NCBI GenBank assembly: GCA_021798375.1
Contig: JAJZHU010000019.1
Coordinates: forward strand, 1-15,188
Source: Pseudomonadota bacterium
Lineage (GTDB): Bacteria > Pseudomonadota > Alphaproteobacteria > Acetobacterales > Acetobacteraceae
DNA length: 15,188 nt
Reading direction: 5' to 3'
Part shown: piece after piece, positions 1 to 7,733 of the stretch
Numbering within the stretch: the stretch's first letter is position 1
Layout of the letters: each line of letters starts with the position of its first letter
Translations under genes and position numbers: made by a program
Notes under the pieces: generated by a model
Databases searched by the model: none
Told to the model about the DNA's origin: nothing
The model's input: the letters and a program-made list of their open reading frames with translations, nothing else

Positions 1-1263
1 TTCCACGCCCCCAACGGCGACGAGAATCTATACACGTCTTCCATCGTCGCCCTGCGTCCCGAAACCGGCCAATATGTCTGGCATTTCCAAACCACGCCGG
101 GGGGAGGCTGGGATTACGATTCCTGCCAGCACATGATTCTGGCCGACCTCACAATCGGCGGCCGCCGGCGCAAGGTCATCATGCAAGCGCCCAAAAACGG
201 CGTTTTCTTCGTCATCGATCGCACCAACGGACAATTCATCTCGGCCAAACCCATCGTTCCGATCAATTGGGCCACCGGCTTCGACCCGAAAACCGGCCGC
301 GCCATCGTCAACCCCAACGCCTATTACGGCACCACCGGCAAGACCTGGCTGGGGATGCCCGGCCCCTCGGGCGGCCATAATTGGCAGCCGATGTCGTTCG
401 ACCCGCAAACCGGCCTGGTTTACATCCCGCAACAGGAAGCAGGCTTCCCCTATGTGCCCGATAAATCCTTCACCCCGCACAAGATGGGCTTCAACGTCCC
501 GGTCGATTTCGGTGCCGCCTCCCTGCCGCAAGATCCCGCCATCAAGCGGGCGGCCAAGGCATCGTTGAAAGGCGCGCTGCTGGCCTGGAATCCCGTCACC
601 CAACAAGAAGCCTGGCGCGTGCAATTAAAAGGACCGTGGAATGGCGGCATCCTGTCAACCGCCGGAAATCTGGTGATCGAAGGCAACGCGGCCGGCAATT
701 TCGTCGTTTACCGCGCCGACAATGGCCAACAGCTATGGTCGCTGCCCGTGCAAACCGGCGTCATTGCCGCCCCCATCGCCTATCAGGTCGGGGGCACCGA
801 ATATATCGCCGTCATGGCCGGCTGGGGCGGCGTGTTTGCCCTGGCCACCGGCGAACTGGCCAATGTCTCGGGTAAAAACCCCAACATCCCCCGGTTGCTG
901 GTGTTCAAACTCGGCGGCACGGCAACATTGCCGCCGCCGCCCAAACCCGAGCAGGCCGTGCTCAACCCGCCACCACTAACCGCCGATGCCGCCACCGTTG
1001 CCGAAGGCAAGGCCGTCTACAGCCATTTTTGCGGCGCCTGCCACGGCGATGCGGCAGTCAGCGGCGGCCTGCTCCCCGATCTGCGCTACAGCGAATTCCT
1101 GAAAAACGACAACTGGTTCAATGTGGTGCTGGGCGGTGCCCTGAAAGACGGCGGCATGGCATCGTTCGCCAACTCCCTCGATCGCTCCCAGGTCGCCGCA
1201 ATTCGCGCCTATGTCATCTTCCGCGCCCACGAATCGCTGGCCGAGATGAAGGCGGCGAAATGA
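1..1263 (+). CDS. PQQ-dependent alcohol dehydrogenase with C-terminal cytochrome c domain (5' end outside window)
   Basis: The open frame runs from base 1 to the TGA at 1261-1263, giving 420 visible residues; the signal peptide and first propeller blades lie upstream. The sequence resembles type II quinohaemoprotein dehydrogenases of the methanol/ethanol family: SSIVALRPETGQYVWHFQTTP, then WDYD near residue 38, which carries the region of the catalytic aspartate, and late propeller motifs such as GPWNGGILSTAGNLV and AGWGGVFAL. A proline-rich linker (about 915-990) leads to a haem c domain with CGACH at 1030-1044 and a likely axial methionine in GGMASF (ATG at 1156). Family knowledge predicts periplasmic oxidation of an alcohol or aldehyde, with electrons passed from PQQ to the fused haem and on to the respiratory chain. 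The substrate cannot be read from this fragment. An inverted repeat 15 bases after the stop probably ends the transcript. Confidence 0.93.
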   Translation, partial: FHAPNGDENLYTSSIVALRPETGQYVWHFQTTPGGGWDYDSCQHMILADLTIGGRRRKVIMQAPKNGVFFVIDRTNGQFISAKPIVPINWATGFDPKTGRAIVNPNAYYGTTGKTWLGMPGPSGGHNWQPMSFDPQTGLVYIPQQEAGFPYVPDKSFTPHKMGFNVPVDFGAASLPQDPAIKRAAKASLKGALLAWNPVTQQEAWRVQLKGPWNGGILSTAGNLVIEGNAAGNFVVYRADNGQQLWSLPVQTGVIAAPIAYQVGGTEYIAVMAGWGGVFALATGELANVSGKNPNIPRLLVFKLGGTATLPPPPKPEQAVLNPPPLTADAATVAEGKAVYSHFCGACHGDAAVSGGLLPDLRYSEFLKNDNWFNVVLGGALKDGGMASFANSLDRSQVAAIRAYVIFRAHESLAEMKAAK

Positions 1264-1278
1264 TATAATGCGACAAAG

Positions 1279-1312
1279 CCATCGGCCGCGAATGAATCAA
1301 CGCGGCCGATGG
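1279..1312. terminator. Perfect 12-bp inverted repeat between convergent genes, likely bidirectional terminator
   Basis: Bases 1279-1290 (CCATCGGCCGCG) are the exact reverse complement of 1301-1312, around a 10-base loop. It begins 15 bases after the dehydrogenase stop and its right arm abuts the gpt stop codon, with 1312 immediately before 1313. There is no proper T-tract on the plus side; on the minus side the following bases are only mildly T-rich. It could terminate both convergent transcripts or simply protect their 3' ends. Confidence 0.65.
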
Positions 1313-1765
1313 TCAGTTTGCGCCGGAACGCCAAATAATTTGCCGTTCCCACGGAAATTCCAGCCACACATCCTGCGCCACTTCTTCGCTGAACCAATCC
1401 GCCGCACGGCGTCCGGCGGGCTTGGCGTATAGACACACCAGGCGCGCTTTCGGCAAAAGCCCCCGCACCAACCGCGCCGTTTCGCCGCGATCGACCAGAT
1501 CATCCACAATCACCCAGTCCGCGCCACCGTCTTCCACCGTCGCTGGCTTCAACAACTGCGCGGCGCCCGCCTGCCGGCCCTGATAACTGCGCACCGCAAT
1601 CGTTTCGATCAGCCGCACATCCAGATGCTGGGCCAGCAATGCCGCCGGAATCAACCCGCCGCGCGCCACCGCGACGAGCCCCAAAACCGGCGGCCCCGCG
1701 CGCAAAAAATCCGCCATTGCCACGGTGGCGCGTTCGATATCCCGCCAATCCAATGTCTTGATCAT
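1313..1765 (-). CDS. gpt: Xanthine-guanine phosphoribosyltransferase
   Basis: A 150-residue protein, close to the 152 of E. coli Gpt, that transfers phosphoribosyl from PRPP to guanine, xanthine or hypoxanthine in purine salvage. The PRPP-binding signature VIVDDLVDRGETA spans about residues 85-97 with acidic residues D88, D89 and D92. K115 in YAKPAG and W134 in DVWLEFPWE fall at the numbers known for purine recognition in the E. coli enzyme. VARGGLIPAALLA near 33-45 forms the conserved PPi loop region. The ATG overlaps the stop of the upstream hydrolase (ATGA, 1762-1765), so translation is probably coupled. A related purine or plain phosphoribosyltransferase is the only serious alternative, but the aligned specificity residues favour Gpt. 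Confidence 0.9.
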   Translation of the reverse strand: MIKTLDWRDIERATVAMADFLRAGPPVLGLVAVARGGLIPAALLAQHLDVRLIETIAVRSYQGRQAGAAQLLKPATVEDGGADWVIVDDLVDRGETARLVRGLLPKARLVCLYAKPAGRRAADWFSEEVAQDVWLEFPWERQIIWRSGAN

Positions 1766-2520
1766 GCGGCCATGAAATCCACCGCCAACGCCGCCGTGGC
1801 CGCCGGATTATCGGCGTGCAGCCAATGGCCCGCATTTTTCACCGTGACAAACCGCGCCGCGGGAAACAGGGCGCGGATAATCGGGCGATACGCAGGCTTG
1901 ATATAATCCGACCGCGCACCACCCGCGAACAAGACCGGCCCCGCAAACACCGCCCCCGCGGGCGCCTCCCACCCCTCGATCGCAGGCAACGCCGCCGCAA
2001 TCGCATCAAGCCCGATACGCCACCCCGGATGCGCGCCAAAGCGCAGATTTTGCAGCAAAAACCCCCGCACGCCGGGGTCGCTCACCACCGGCGCCAACAT
2101 CCGATCGGCCTGCGCGCGGGTCAGATCCTCCACGATCCGCACCGCCTGCATCGCGCTGACAAAGGCACGAAATCCCGGCGGATAGGCCACCGGGGCAATA
2201 TCCAGCACCAGCAATTTCGGCACTTCCGGCGCTTCCAACGCCAACCGCATCGCCACCTTGCCGCCCATCGAATGACCGATCAGCGCGGCAGGCCAGGCAT
2301 CCAGCGCCATCAACGTCTCGCGCACGTCGCCCGCCATCTCGCCGTAACTCATGGTGGGGGCATGCGGACTGGCGCCATGATTGCGCAGATCGAGCGCAAT
2401 GGCGCGGCATTGCGTGGCCAACACGCGCTGGATCGCGCCCAGATTGGAGGCCGCGCCAAACAAGCCGTGCAACAGCACCACCGGCGCTCCCGTTCCAACG
2501 ATGACGGAGTTCAGCAGCAT
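1762..2520 (-). CDS. Alpha/beta-fold hydrolase, YbfF-like esterase
   Basis: A 252-residue cytoplasmic hydrolase from the ATG at 2518-2520. The frame stays open upstream to 2769, but that part overlaps icd and has no hydrolase character, so I start at MLLNSV where the family's first strand begins. Visible family features are the oxyanion loop HGLFGAASNLG (from residue 18), DLRNHGASP near 44-52, the nucleophile elbow GHSMGG with S84, DIAPV near 107-111, and the catalytic histidine in GHWLHADNP (H232). These match E. coli YbfF, an esterase acting on acyl-CoA and malonyl esters; the substrate here is unknown. No clear Shine-Dalgarno site precedes the ATG. It shares an ATGA overlap with gpt downstream, but no functional link to purine salvage is evident. 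Confidence 0.86.
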   Translation of the reverse strand: MLLNSVIVGTGAPVVLLHGLFGAASNLGAIQRVLATQCRAIALDLRNHGASPHAPTMSYGEMAGDVRETLMALDAWPAALIGHSMGGKVAMRLALEAPEVPKLLVLDIAPVAYPPGFRAFVSAMQAVRIVEDLTRAQADRMLAPVVSDPGVRGFLLQNLRFGAHPGWRIGLDAIAAALPAIEGWEAPAGAVFAGPVLFAGGARSDYIKPAYRPIIRALFPAARFVTVKNAGHWLHADNPAATAALAVDFMAA

Positions 2521-2550
2521 GGCGACGGACCACGAAAGGGAAGGACGGGT

Positions 2551-2581
2551 CTTCTTTTTTGAAAAAAGAAGCAAAAAACTT
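2551..2581. repeat. AT-rich perfect hairpin, possible dispersed intergenic element or terminator
   Basis: Bases 2551-2560 (CTTCTTTTTT) and 2562-2571 (AAAAAAGAAG) form a perfect 10-bp inverted repeat around a single base, followed by GCAAAAAACTTTT. It lies in the gap between icd (upstream) and the hydrolase (downstream) on the minus strand, only about 30 bases before the hydrolase ATG. Its composition is very unlike the GC-rich surroundings. From memory, similar TTCTTTTTT-AAAAAAGAA hairpins recur between genes in Acetobacteraceae genomes; I cannot verify that here. Confidence 0.5.
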
Positions 2582-2598
2582 TTATTCCGCAAGAAATC

Positions 2599-2628
2599 CG
2601 GGGGCACCGGCTTTCGCCCGCGCCCCCA
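2599..2628 (-). terminator. Likely rho-independent terminator of icd
   Basis: Read on the minus strand just after the icd stop (2634), the sequence folds into GGGGGC...GCCCCC (bases 2600-2605 with 2622-2627) capped by an inner GGC-GAAA-GCC tetraloop stem. AT-rich sequence with runs of A and T follows at 2550-2590. The position directly after icd and the GNRA cap support a terminator. The T-tract is not immediately adjacent, so efficiency is uncertain. Confidence 0.55.
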
Positions 2629-2633
2629 CCAAA

Positions 2634-3851
2634 TCACATCTTCATGGCGGTTTTCAGATTGGTGTCGATGGCATCCAGGAAATCCTGGGTATTCAGCCAA
2701 GGCTGCGTGTTGCTCACCAGACTGGCCAGATCCTTGGTCATCTTGCCGCTTTCCACGGTCTCGATGCACACCCGTTCCAGCGTCTTGGCGAAATCCACCA
2801 CATCGGGCGTGTCGTCGAAAATGCCGCGATAGATCAAGCCGCGCGTCCAGGCGAAAATCGAAGCGATCGGATTGGTGCTGGTTTCCCGGCCCTTCTGATG
2901 CTCGCGATAATGCCGCGTCACCGTGCCGTGCGCCGCCTCGGATTCCACTGTCTTGCCGTCCGGTGTCATCAACACGCTGGTCATCAACCCCAGCGAGCCA
3001 AAACCCTGCGCCACGATGTCGGATTGCACATCGCCGTCATAGTTCTTGCAAGCCCACAGATAACCGCCGTTCCACTTCAAGGCGCAAGCCACCATGTCGT
3101 CGATCAAGCGATGCTCATAGGTCAAACCGCGCCGGTCGAACTCGGCCTTGAACTCGGTGTCGAATACCTCTTGGAAGATGTCCTTGAACACGCCGTCATA
3201 GGCTTTGATGATGGTGTTCTTGGTCGAAAGATACACCGGATAATTGCGCAGCAAGCCATAGTTGAAACTGGCGCGAGCGAAACCCGTGATCGATTCCACC
3301 GTGTTATGCATCCCCATGACAACACCGGCGCCCTTGAAGTTGAAAATCTCGACTTCAACCGGCTTGCCGCCATCGGCGGGCACATAATTCATCGTCACGC
3401 GGCCGGCGCCGGGGATCTTCATCTCGGACGCGCGATAAATATCGCCATAAGCATGGCGCCCGATCACAATCGGCTGGTTCCAATGCGGCACCAGACGCGG
3501 CACATTCTGACAGATGATCGGCTCGCGGAAGATGGTGCCGTCCAGAATATTGCGGATGGTGCCGTTGGGGCTTTTATACATGCGCTTGAGGCCGAATTCC
3601 GCCACCCGCGCTTCGTCGGGGGTGATGGTGGCGCATTTCACGCCCACGCCATAACGCTTGGTGGCGTTGGCGGCATCAACCGTCACCTGATCGTCGGTCG
3701 CGTCGCGCTTTTCGATCCCCAAGTCATAGTATTTAAGGTCGATATCGAGATAAGGAAGGATCAGCTTGTCCTTGATGAACCCCCAGATAATGCGGGTCAT
3801 CTCGTCCCCGTCCATCTCTACAACCGGGGTTTTTACCTTGATCTTGGCCAA
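2634..3851 (-). CDS. icd: NADP-dependent isocitrate dehydrogenase, eukaryotic-type homodimer
   Basis: A 405-residue TCA-cycle enzyme that converts isocitrate to 2-oxoglutarate and CO2 with reduction of NADP. It belongs to the dimeric subfamily II found in alphaproteobacteria and mitochondria. Substrate residues sit at the same numbers as in pig mitochondrial NADP-IDH: S94, N96, R100, R109, R132 and Y139. Metal-binding aspartates are D251/D252, D274 and D278 in the YDGDVQSD region. HGTVTRHYREH (from 308) carries the Arg-His pair that recognises the NADP 2'-phosphate. I choose the TTG at 3849-3851 because GGAGGG lies four bases upstream and the product then starts MAKIKVKTPVVEMDGDE as in the family; an in-frame ATG at 3917 would add 22 unrelated residues. 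A GC hairpin follows the stop. Confidence 0.96.
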   Translation of the reverse strand: MAKIKVKTPVVEMDGDEMTRIIWGFIKDKLILPYLDIDLKYYDLGIEKRDATDDQVTVDAANATKRYGVGVKCATITPDEARVAEFGLKRMYKSPNGTIRNILDGTIFREPIICQNVPRLVPHWNQPIVIGRHAYGDIYRASEMKIPGAGRVTMNYVPADGGKPVEVEIFNFKGAGVVMGMHNTVESITGFARASFNYGLLRNYPVYLSTKNTIIKAYDGVFKDIFQEVFDTEFKAEFDRRGLTYEHRLIDDMVACALKWNGGYLWACKNYDGDVQSDIVAQGFGSLGLMTSVLMTPDGKTVESEAAHGTVTRHYREHQKGRETSTNPIASIFAWTRGLIYRGIFDDTPDVVDFAKTLERVCIETVESGKMTKDLASLVSNTQPWLNTQDFLDAIDTNLKTAMKM

Positions 3852-4169
3852 TCGACCCTCCGTCCAAACTGCCCGAATGCGGGCACAAATGCGATAGGGC
3901 GGACAATCGCACCGCACAAGCGAGCAGGCAAGTCACGATCCTATCGAAATATACGCCATCGAATGAATTGCCGTGGGATCCAATCCAATCCACGGCACGG
4001 CCAGCCACCGCGCAATATCAAATAATTTTAGTAATTCCATAATGTTACGAATATTTTGGTAGATCGCCGGTATCCTGATTGCGGGGTCTTTGCGATCGTT
4101 TTGCCGATCCCGCGCAGGTTCAACCGCAGATCAACCCTGGGCTGCACCACGCGCTTTGTTCGCCACAAA
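3852..4169. other. 318-base gap between comEC and icd; icd leader and promoter region, no gene seen
   Basis: Both flanking genes are on the minus strand, so this is the comEC 3' region plus the icd leader. I see no coding frame with family resemblance. Bases 3970-3976 (GCCGTGG) and 3990-3996 (CCACGGC) form a 7-bp inverted repeat with a 13-base loop containing ATCCAATCCAAT. Bases 4018-4064 are AT-rich against GC-rich flanks. TATATT on the minus strand (around 3948-3953) is a possible -10, but I find no matching -35. An imperfect dyad, GCGGGGTC (4081-4088) with GATCCCGC (4106-4113), might be a comEC terminator. None of these is strong enough for a separate call. Confidence 0.5.
3856..3861 (-). 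promoter_or_regulatory. Shine-Dalgarno site that fixes the TTG start of icd
   Basis: On the minus strand GGAGGG ends four bases before the TTG. This is the strongest ribosome binding site that I see in the window and it decides the rare start codon. Confidence 0.8.
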
Positions 4170-6257
4170 TCACTCGCTCGCCGCCACCGGATTGGCGGTG
4201 GCCGCCGCTTCGCCCGCCACCGGCACCCAGGGCCGCGCGCCGCGCCGGGAATGGTCCGACACCAATTCAGCCCGGCCGTTCCGCCACCAACCCGCATAGG
4301 CGCCATTGCGCCACACATCGAAACGATCGACCATCTGCACCCCTGCCGTGCCCTTGCAGGCATCATCGAGCGGCACCGCCGACAGGATCAATTTCGCCGT
4401 GCAATCCACGCTTTCGGCCCGGCTGACCAGGATCACCCGCCCTTGCCGCAGACGGCAAATGCCGTTGTCGCAACCCTGCATCGGCTGCCAATGGACACCG
4501 GGCCACACGCGCTGCCAATCGGCCACCTCGTATTTGGCGCCGCTGTTTGCCTGCCAGACATAGACCTGCCGCGCCTCGCGCCAAGCCATCGCCCGCGCAT
4601 CGCGGGCGAACAGAAAATCGGGGCTCTGAACCACGAACGGCGACGCAATCCCCACCGCCAACGGCACCAATCCGACCCAACGCACCCGGTCGGCAAGCAG
4701 CCCCAACAGCACGATCCCGCTCGCCACCGCGATCAACCCCCAAGCCGGCGTGGGCGGCCAGGGCAACACGGCGGCAGGCCATCCGGCCACCGTCCTCGCC
4801 ACCCATAAAATCACCGCGATGCCTTTGCCCATCACCCACAGCGCCGGAAACGACGCCCCGACCGGCATCAACAGCAACGCCAGCACCGCCATCGGCATCA
4901 CCACCACCACCGTAACCGGCACCGCCAGCAGATTGGCCAGCACATAATAGATCTGAATCTGCCCGAAACTGGCCGCCGCAAACGGCAACGTCGCCGTGCC
5001 CGCCAAAAAACTGGTGACGCCGAGCATGACAAAATGCCGCAACAGCCAGCCCTTGGCGCCCTCAATGGCTTGCATCCGCAGCAACCATGGCTGAATCGCG
5101 CGATAGCCGACAATCAACGCCAGCACGGCCGAAAAGCTCATCTGGAAACTGACGCCGACCAACGCATCGGGCGCGATCAGCAAAACCGCCATTGCCGCCA
5201 ACGCCAACCCGCGCAGACTGATCACGCGGCGGCCCGCCAGCACCGCCAACACCACCAGACAAGCCATGACAAAGCTGCGCTCGGCGGGAACATGCGCGCC
5301 GGTCAGCAACATATAGCCAAAGCCCGCCAGCAAACTCGCCACGGCGGCGATCTGCTTGCACGGCAAAATCAAGCCCCAACGCGGCACCAGCACCAATCCC
5401 AGCCTTACCACGCCAAACACCAGCCCCATCACGGTGGCCAGATGCAGCCCGGCGACGGCCAGAATATGCGCCAGCCCCGAAGCCGCGAAATCGGCGCGAT
5501 CCTGCCGCGAAATCGCCCCGCCCGCACCGGCCATCAACGTGGCGGCGATCCCGCCCTCGCTACCCGGCAATTCCGCCATCACCCGCGCGTCAATGTCGCG
5601 GCGCAATTGAGCGATCACCCCTATCTGCCCACCCCCCAGATCCTCGACCATAGCAAGCGCCCGGCCAGCTCCCCCCACGTCATCGTAAAACGACTCGAAT
5701 TGCGCATCGCGGCCACCCGGCCAGCTTGGCGGCAAAGGCAATTGCAACAATGCCTTGGTGCGCACATGATCGCCCACATCGGGCGTCACCGGATCATCCG
5801 GCTGCATGGCGATACGCAGCAAACGCGGCAGCGACTCGTCCTCCCCGATCCGCACATCGCGCAGGGTCAAACGCCGCCCGCCGTCGGGCAACAAATCCAC
5901 CGCCTGCACATTGCCCTCGATCTGGCTGGCCCGGCGCGGCAGTTCGACCAAGCGTGGCTTGCGCGCCGTATCGAATTGCGCGGCGGCAAACCCGAACAAG
6001 ACAAACCCGGCCGGCAGCAACAACAACGGCGCCGCGGGAACCAGCCCGGCGATGCGCCAGGCCAGAATCACACACAGCAACGCACTCCCCGCGAACAATG
6101 CCGCCAGCCAGGATGCCGGTTCAAACGGCAAAGCGTCATAAATCCCGATCCCCACCCCCAGCCAAACCGGCAGCCACAGGAACAGCCGCCCCCGCTGCGC
6201 CATTGCCATATGCGCCAGCCAGTTCGTCAGACGTCGGATTCTTGGGTGTTTCTCCAC
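4170..6257 (-). CDS. comEC: ComEC/Rec2-family inner-membrane DNA uptake channel protein
   Basis: A 695-residue polytopic membrane protein of the family that forms the inner-membrane channel for single-stranded DNA in natural transformation. Two hydrophobic segments near residues 24-90 precede an extracytoplasmic DUF4131-like region (about 95-210). The competence core starts around 230 with GGIAATLMAGAGG and the signature GLAHILAVAGLHL (261-273), followed by many membrane helices to about 545. The C-terminal 140 residues are a soluble remnant (FLFARDARAMAW...) typical of alphaproteobacterial members. There is no metallo-beta-lactamase domain and no HxHxDH motif. The start is a GTG at 6255-6257 without a clear ribosome site; an ATG at residue 17 is possible. 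It is divergent from gltX. Transformation has not been shown for many genomes that carry this gene. Confidence 0.92.
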   Translation of the reverse strand: MEKHPRIRRLTNWLAHMAMAQRGRLFLWLPVWLGVGIGIYDALPFEPASWLAALFAGSALLCVILAWRIAGLVPAAPLLLLPAGFVLFGFAAAQFDTARKPRLVELPRRASQIEGNVQAVDLLPDGGRRLTLRDVRIGEDESLPRLLRIAMQPDDPVTPDVGDHVRTKALLQLPLPPSWPGGRDAQFESFYDDVGGAGRALAMVEDLGGGQIGVIAQLRRDIDARVMAELPGSEGGIAATLMAGAGGAISRQDRADFAASGLAHILAVAGLHLATVMGLVFGVVRLGLVLVPRWGLILPCKQIAAVASLLAGFGYMLLTGAHVPAERSFVMACLVVLAVLAGRRVISLRGLALAAMAVLLIAPDALVGVSFQMSFSAVLALIVGYRAIQPWLLRMQAIEGAKGWLLRHFVMLGVTSFLAGTATLPFAAASFGQIQIYYVLANLLAVPVTVVVVMPMAVLALLLMPVGASFPALWVMGKGIAVILWVARTVAGWPAAVLPWPPTPAWGLIAVASGIVLLGLLADRVRWVGLVPLAVGIASPFVVQSPDFLFARDARAMAWREARQVYVWQANSGAKYEVADWQRVWPGVHWQPMQGCDNGICRLRQGRVILVSRAESVDCTAKLILSAVPLDDACKGTAGVQMVDRFDVWRNGAYAGWWRNGRAELVSDHSRRGARPWVPVAGEAAATANPVAASE

Positions 6258-6331
6258 AATCGATAGCTTACGCGGGACGCGCTTTGCGCTAAACCCCCCA
6301 CTTCAAGATTTATCAGGCTGAAGAAAACCTC
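6258..6331. promoter_or_regulatory. Divergent promoter region of comEC and gltX
   Basis: The 74 bases between the two starts must hold at least the gltX promoter. TTGCGC at 6284-6289 with TTTATC at 6309-6314 (19-base spacer) is a weak sigma-70-like candidate for gltX. The ribosome site is only a poor purine run (GAAGAAAA, 6320-6327) before the ATG. Confidence 0.35.
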
Positions 6332-7726
6332 ATGATCCGCACCCGCTTCGCTCCCAGCCCGACCGGCCTTTTGCACATTGGCGGCGCCCGCACCGCGCTG
6401 TTCAATTATCTGTTCGCCCGTCACCACGGCGGCGAATATCTGCTGCGCATCGAAGACACCGACCGCGAACGCAGCACCGCCGAAGCGACGCGGGTGATTT
6501 TGGAAGGCCTGGCCTGGCTCGGCCTGTCGCCCGACCAACCACCGGTGTATCAATCCACCCGCGAGGCGCGCCACGTCGAAGTCGCCGACCAACTGCTGGC
6601 CAAAGGCTTGGCCTATCACTGCTATTGTTCGGCCGAGGAACTGAAGGATATGCGCGAACAGGCCACGCGCGAAGGCCGCCCACCGCGCTATGACGGGCGC
6701 TGGCGCGACCGCGACCCATCCGAAGCGCCGCCGGGCATCGCCCCCACCATCCGCCTGAAAGCCCCGCGCGAGGGCGAGACTTTGGTGGATGATATGGTGC
6801 AGGGCATCGTGCGGGTCGGCAACGCCGAGATGGACGACATGATCATTCTGCGCGCCAACCGCACCCCCACCTATCTGCACGCTGTGGTGGTGGACGATCA
6901 CGACATGGAAATCACCCATGTGATCCGCGGTGACGATCATCTGACCAACACCTTTCGCCAAAAGCAAATTTACGACGCCCTGGGTTGGCAAACCCCGCAT
7001 TTCGGCCACATCCCGCTGATCCACGGCGCCGACGGGGCCAAACTTTCCAAACGCCACGGTGCTGTCAGCGTGCTGGAATTCCGCAATCAGGGTTTCCTGC
7101 CGGAAGCCTTGTGCAATTATTTGCTGCGCCTGGGCTGGGGGCATGGCGATGCCGAAATCATCGACCGCGCCGAAGCGATCAAATTATTCGACATCGACGG
7201 CGTGGGCCGCGCGGCAAGCCGCATGGATTACGCCAAGCTGACCCATCTGAACGGCGTCTATCTGCGCGCCGCCGACAACGACCGCCTGTCCGACGAGGTG
7301 CTGGCCCATCTGGCCACGCGCCCCGAACTGGTCATTTCGGATGAAACCAAACACCGTATCGCCACCTTGATGCCAGGCTTGAAGGAACGCGCCAAATCGG
7401 TGGTGGAATTGGCCAACTCGGCGGCATTCCTGGCCCTGCCCTCGCCCATCGCCCTCGACGACAAAGCCCGCGCCCTGCTGACCGGTGAAGCCAAGGCGAT
7501 GCTGCGCGAACTCGCGCCTCAGCTTGCGGCCAGCGACTTCACCATCGCCGGCGTCGATGCGGTATTGCGCGACTTTGCCGAAAGCACGGGGCGCAAATTG
7601 GGCCAGGTGGCGCAACCATTGCGCGCGGCGCTTACGGGCACCACCACCAGCCCGGGGATCGATGCGACTTTGGCCGCTCTGGGCCGGGATGAAGCCCTGC
7701 GCCGCATCGAAAACGCGGCAACTTAA
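6332..7726 (+). CDS. gltX: Glutamyl-tRNA synthetase
   Basis: A 464-residue class I aminoacyl-tRNA synthetase that charges tRNA-Glu, and in many alphaproteobacteria also tRNA-Gln as a step towards Gln-tRNA. The ATP-binding motif is LHIGG (H15 to G18) inside PSPTGLLHIGGARTALFNY. The second signature is KLSKR (237-241), followed by HGAVSV. IEDTDRERS at about 40-48 and the CYCSAEEL region near 97-104 are family-typical. The C-terminal half is the helical anticodon-binding domain. Alphaproteobacteria often carry two gltX copies with different tRNA preference; one gene alone does not show which this is. It starts at ATG, is divergent from comEC and ends 7 bases from the convergent TusA-like gene. 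A gltX-comEC pairing is common in the class. Confidence 0.96.
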   Translation: MIRTRFAPSPTGLLHIGGARTALFNYLFARHHGGEYLLRIEDTDRERSTAEATRVILEGLAWLGLSPDQPPVYQSTREARHVEVADQLLAKGLAYHCYCSAEELKDMREQATREGRPPRYDGRWRDRDPSEAPPGIAPTIRLKAPREGETLVDDMVQGIVRVGNAEMDDMIILRANRTPTYLHAVVVDDHDMEITHVIRGDDHLTNTFRQKQIYDALGWQTPHFGHIPLIHGADGAKLSKRHGAVSVLEFRNQGFLPEALCNYLLRLGWGHGDAEIIDRAEAIKLFDIDGVGRAASRMDYAKLTHLNGVYLRAADNDRLSDEVLAHLATRPELVISDETKHRIATLMPGLKERAKSVVELANSAAFLALPSPIALDDKARALLTGEAKAMLRELAPQLAASDFTIAGVDAVLRDFAESTGRKLGQVAQPLRAALTGTTTSPGIDATLAALGRDEALRRIENAAT

Positions 7727-7733
7727 GTACCCC

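Noticed and set aside
2521..2769. N-terminal extension of the hydrolase frame.
   Set aside because: It crosses two hairpins and the end of icd, and its sequence does not resemble the esterase family; the ATG at 2520 is preferred.
2559..4025. A 488-codon open frame on the plus strand opposite icd.
   Set aside because: It is the antisense shadow of a clearly recognised gene, caused by the GC-rich codon pattern; the translation is low in family resemblance and crosses the icd leader.
4056..4170. Small coding gene in the comEC-icd gap.
   Set aside because: Frames on both strands continue as shadows into comEC and show no start with a ribosome site or family similarity.
5034..6266. A 410-codon plus-strand frame opposite comEC.
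   Set aside because: Its product is rich in Arg, Gln, His and Pro, as expected for the complement of a hydrophobic membrane protein; no domain is recognisable.
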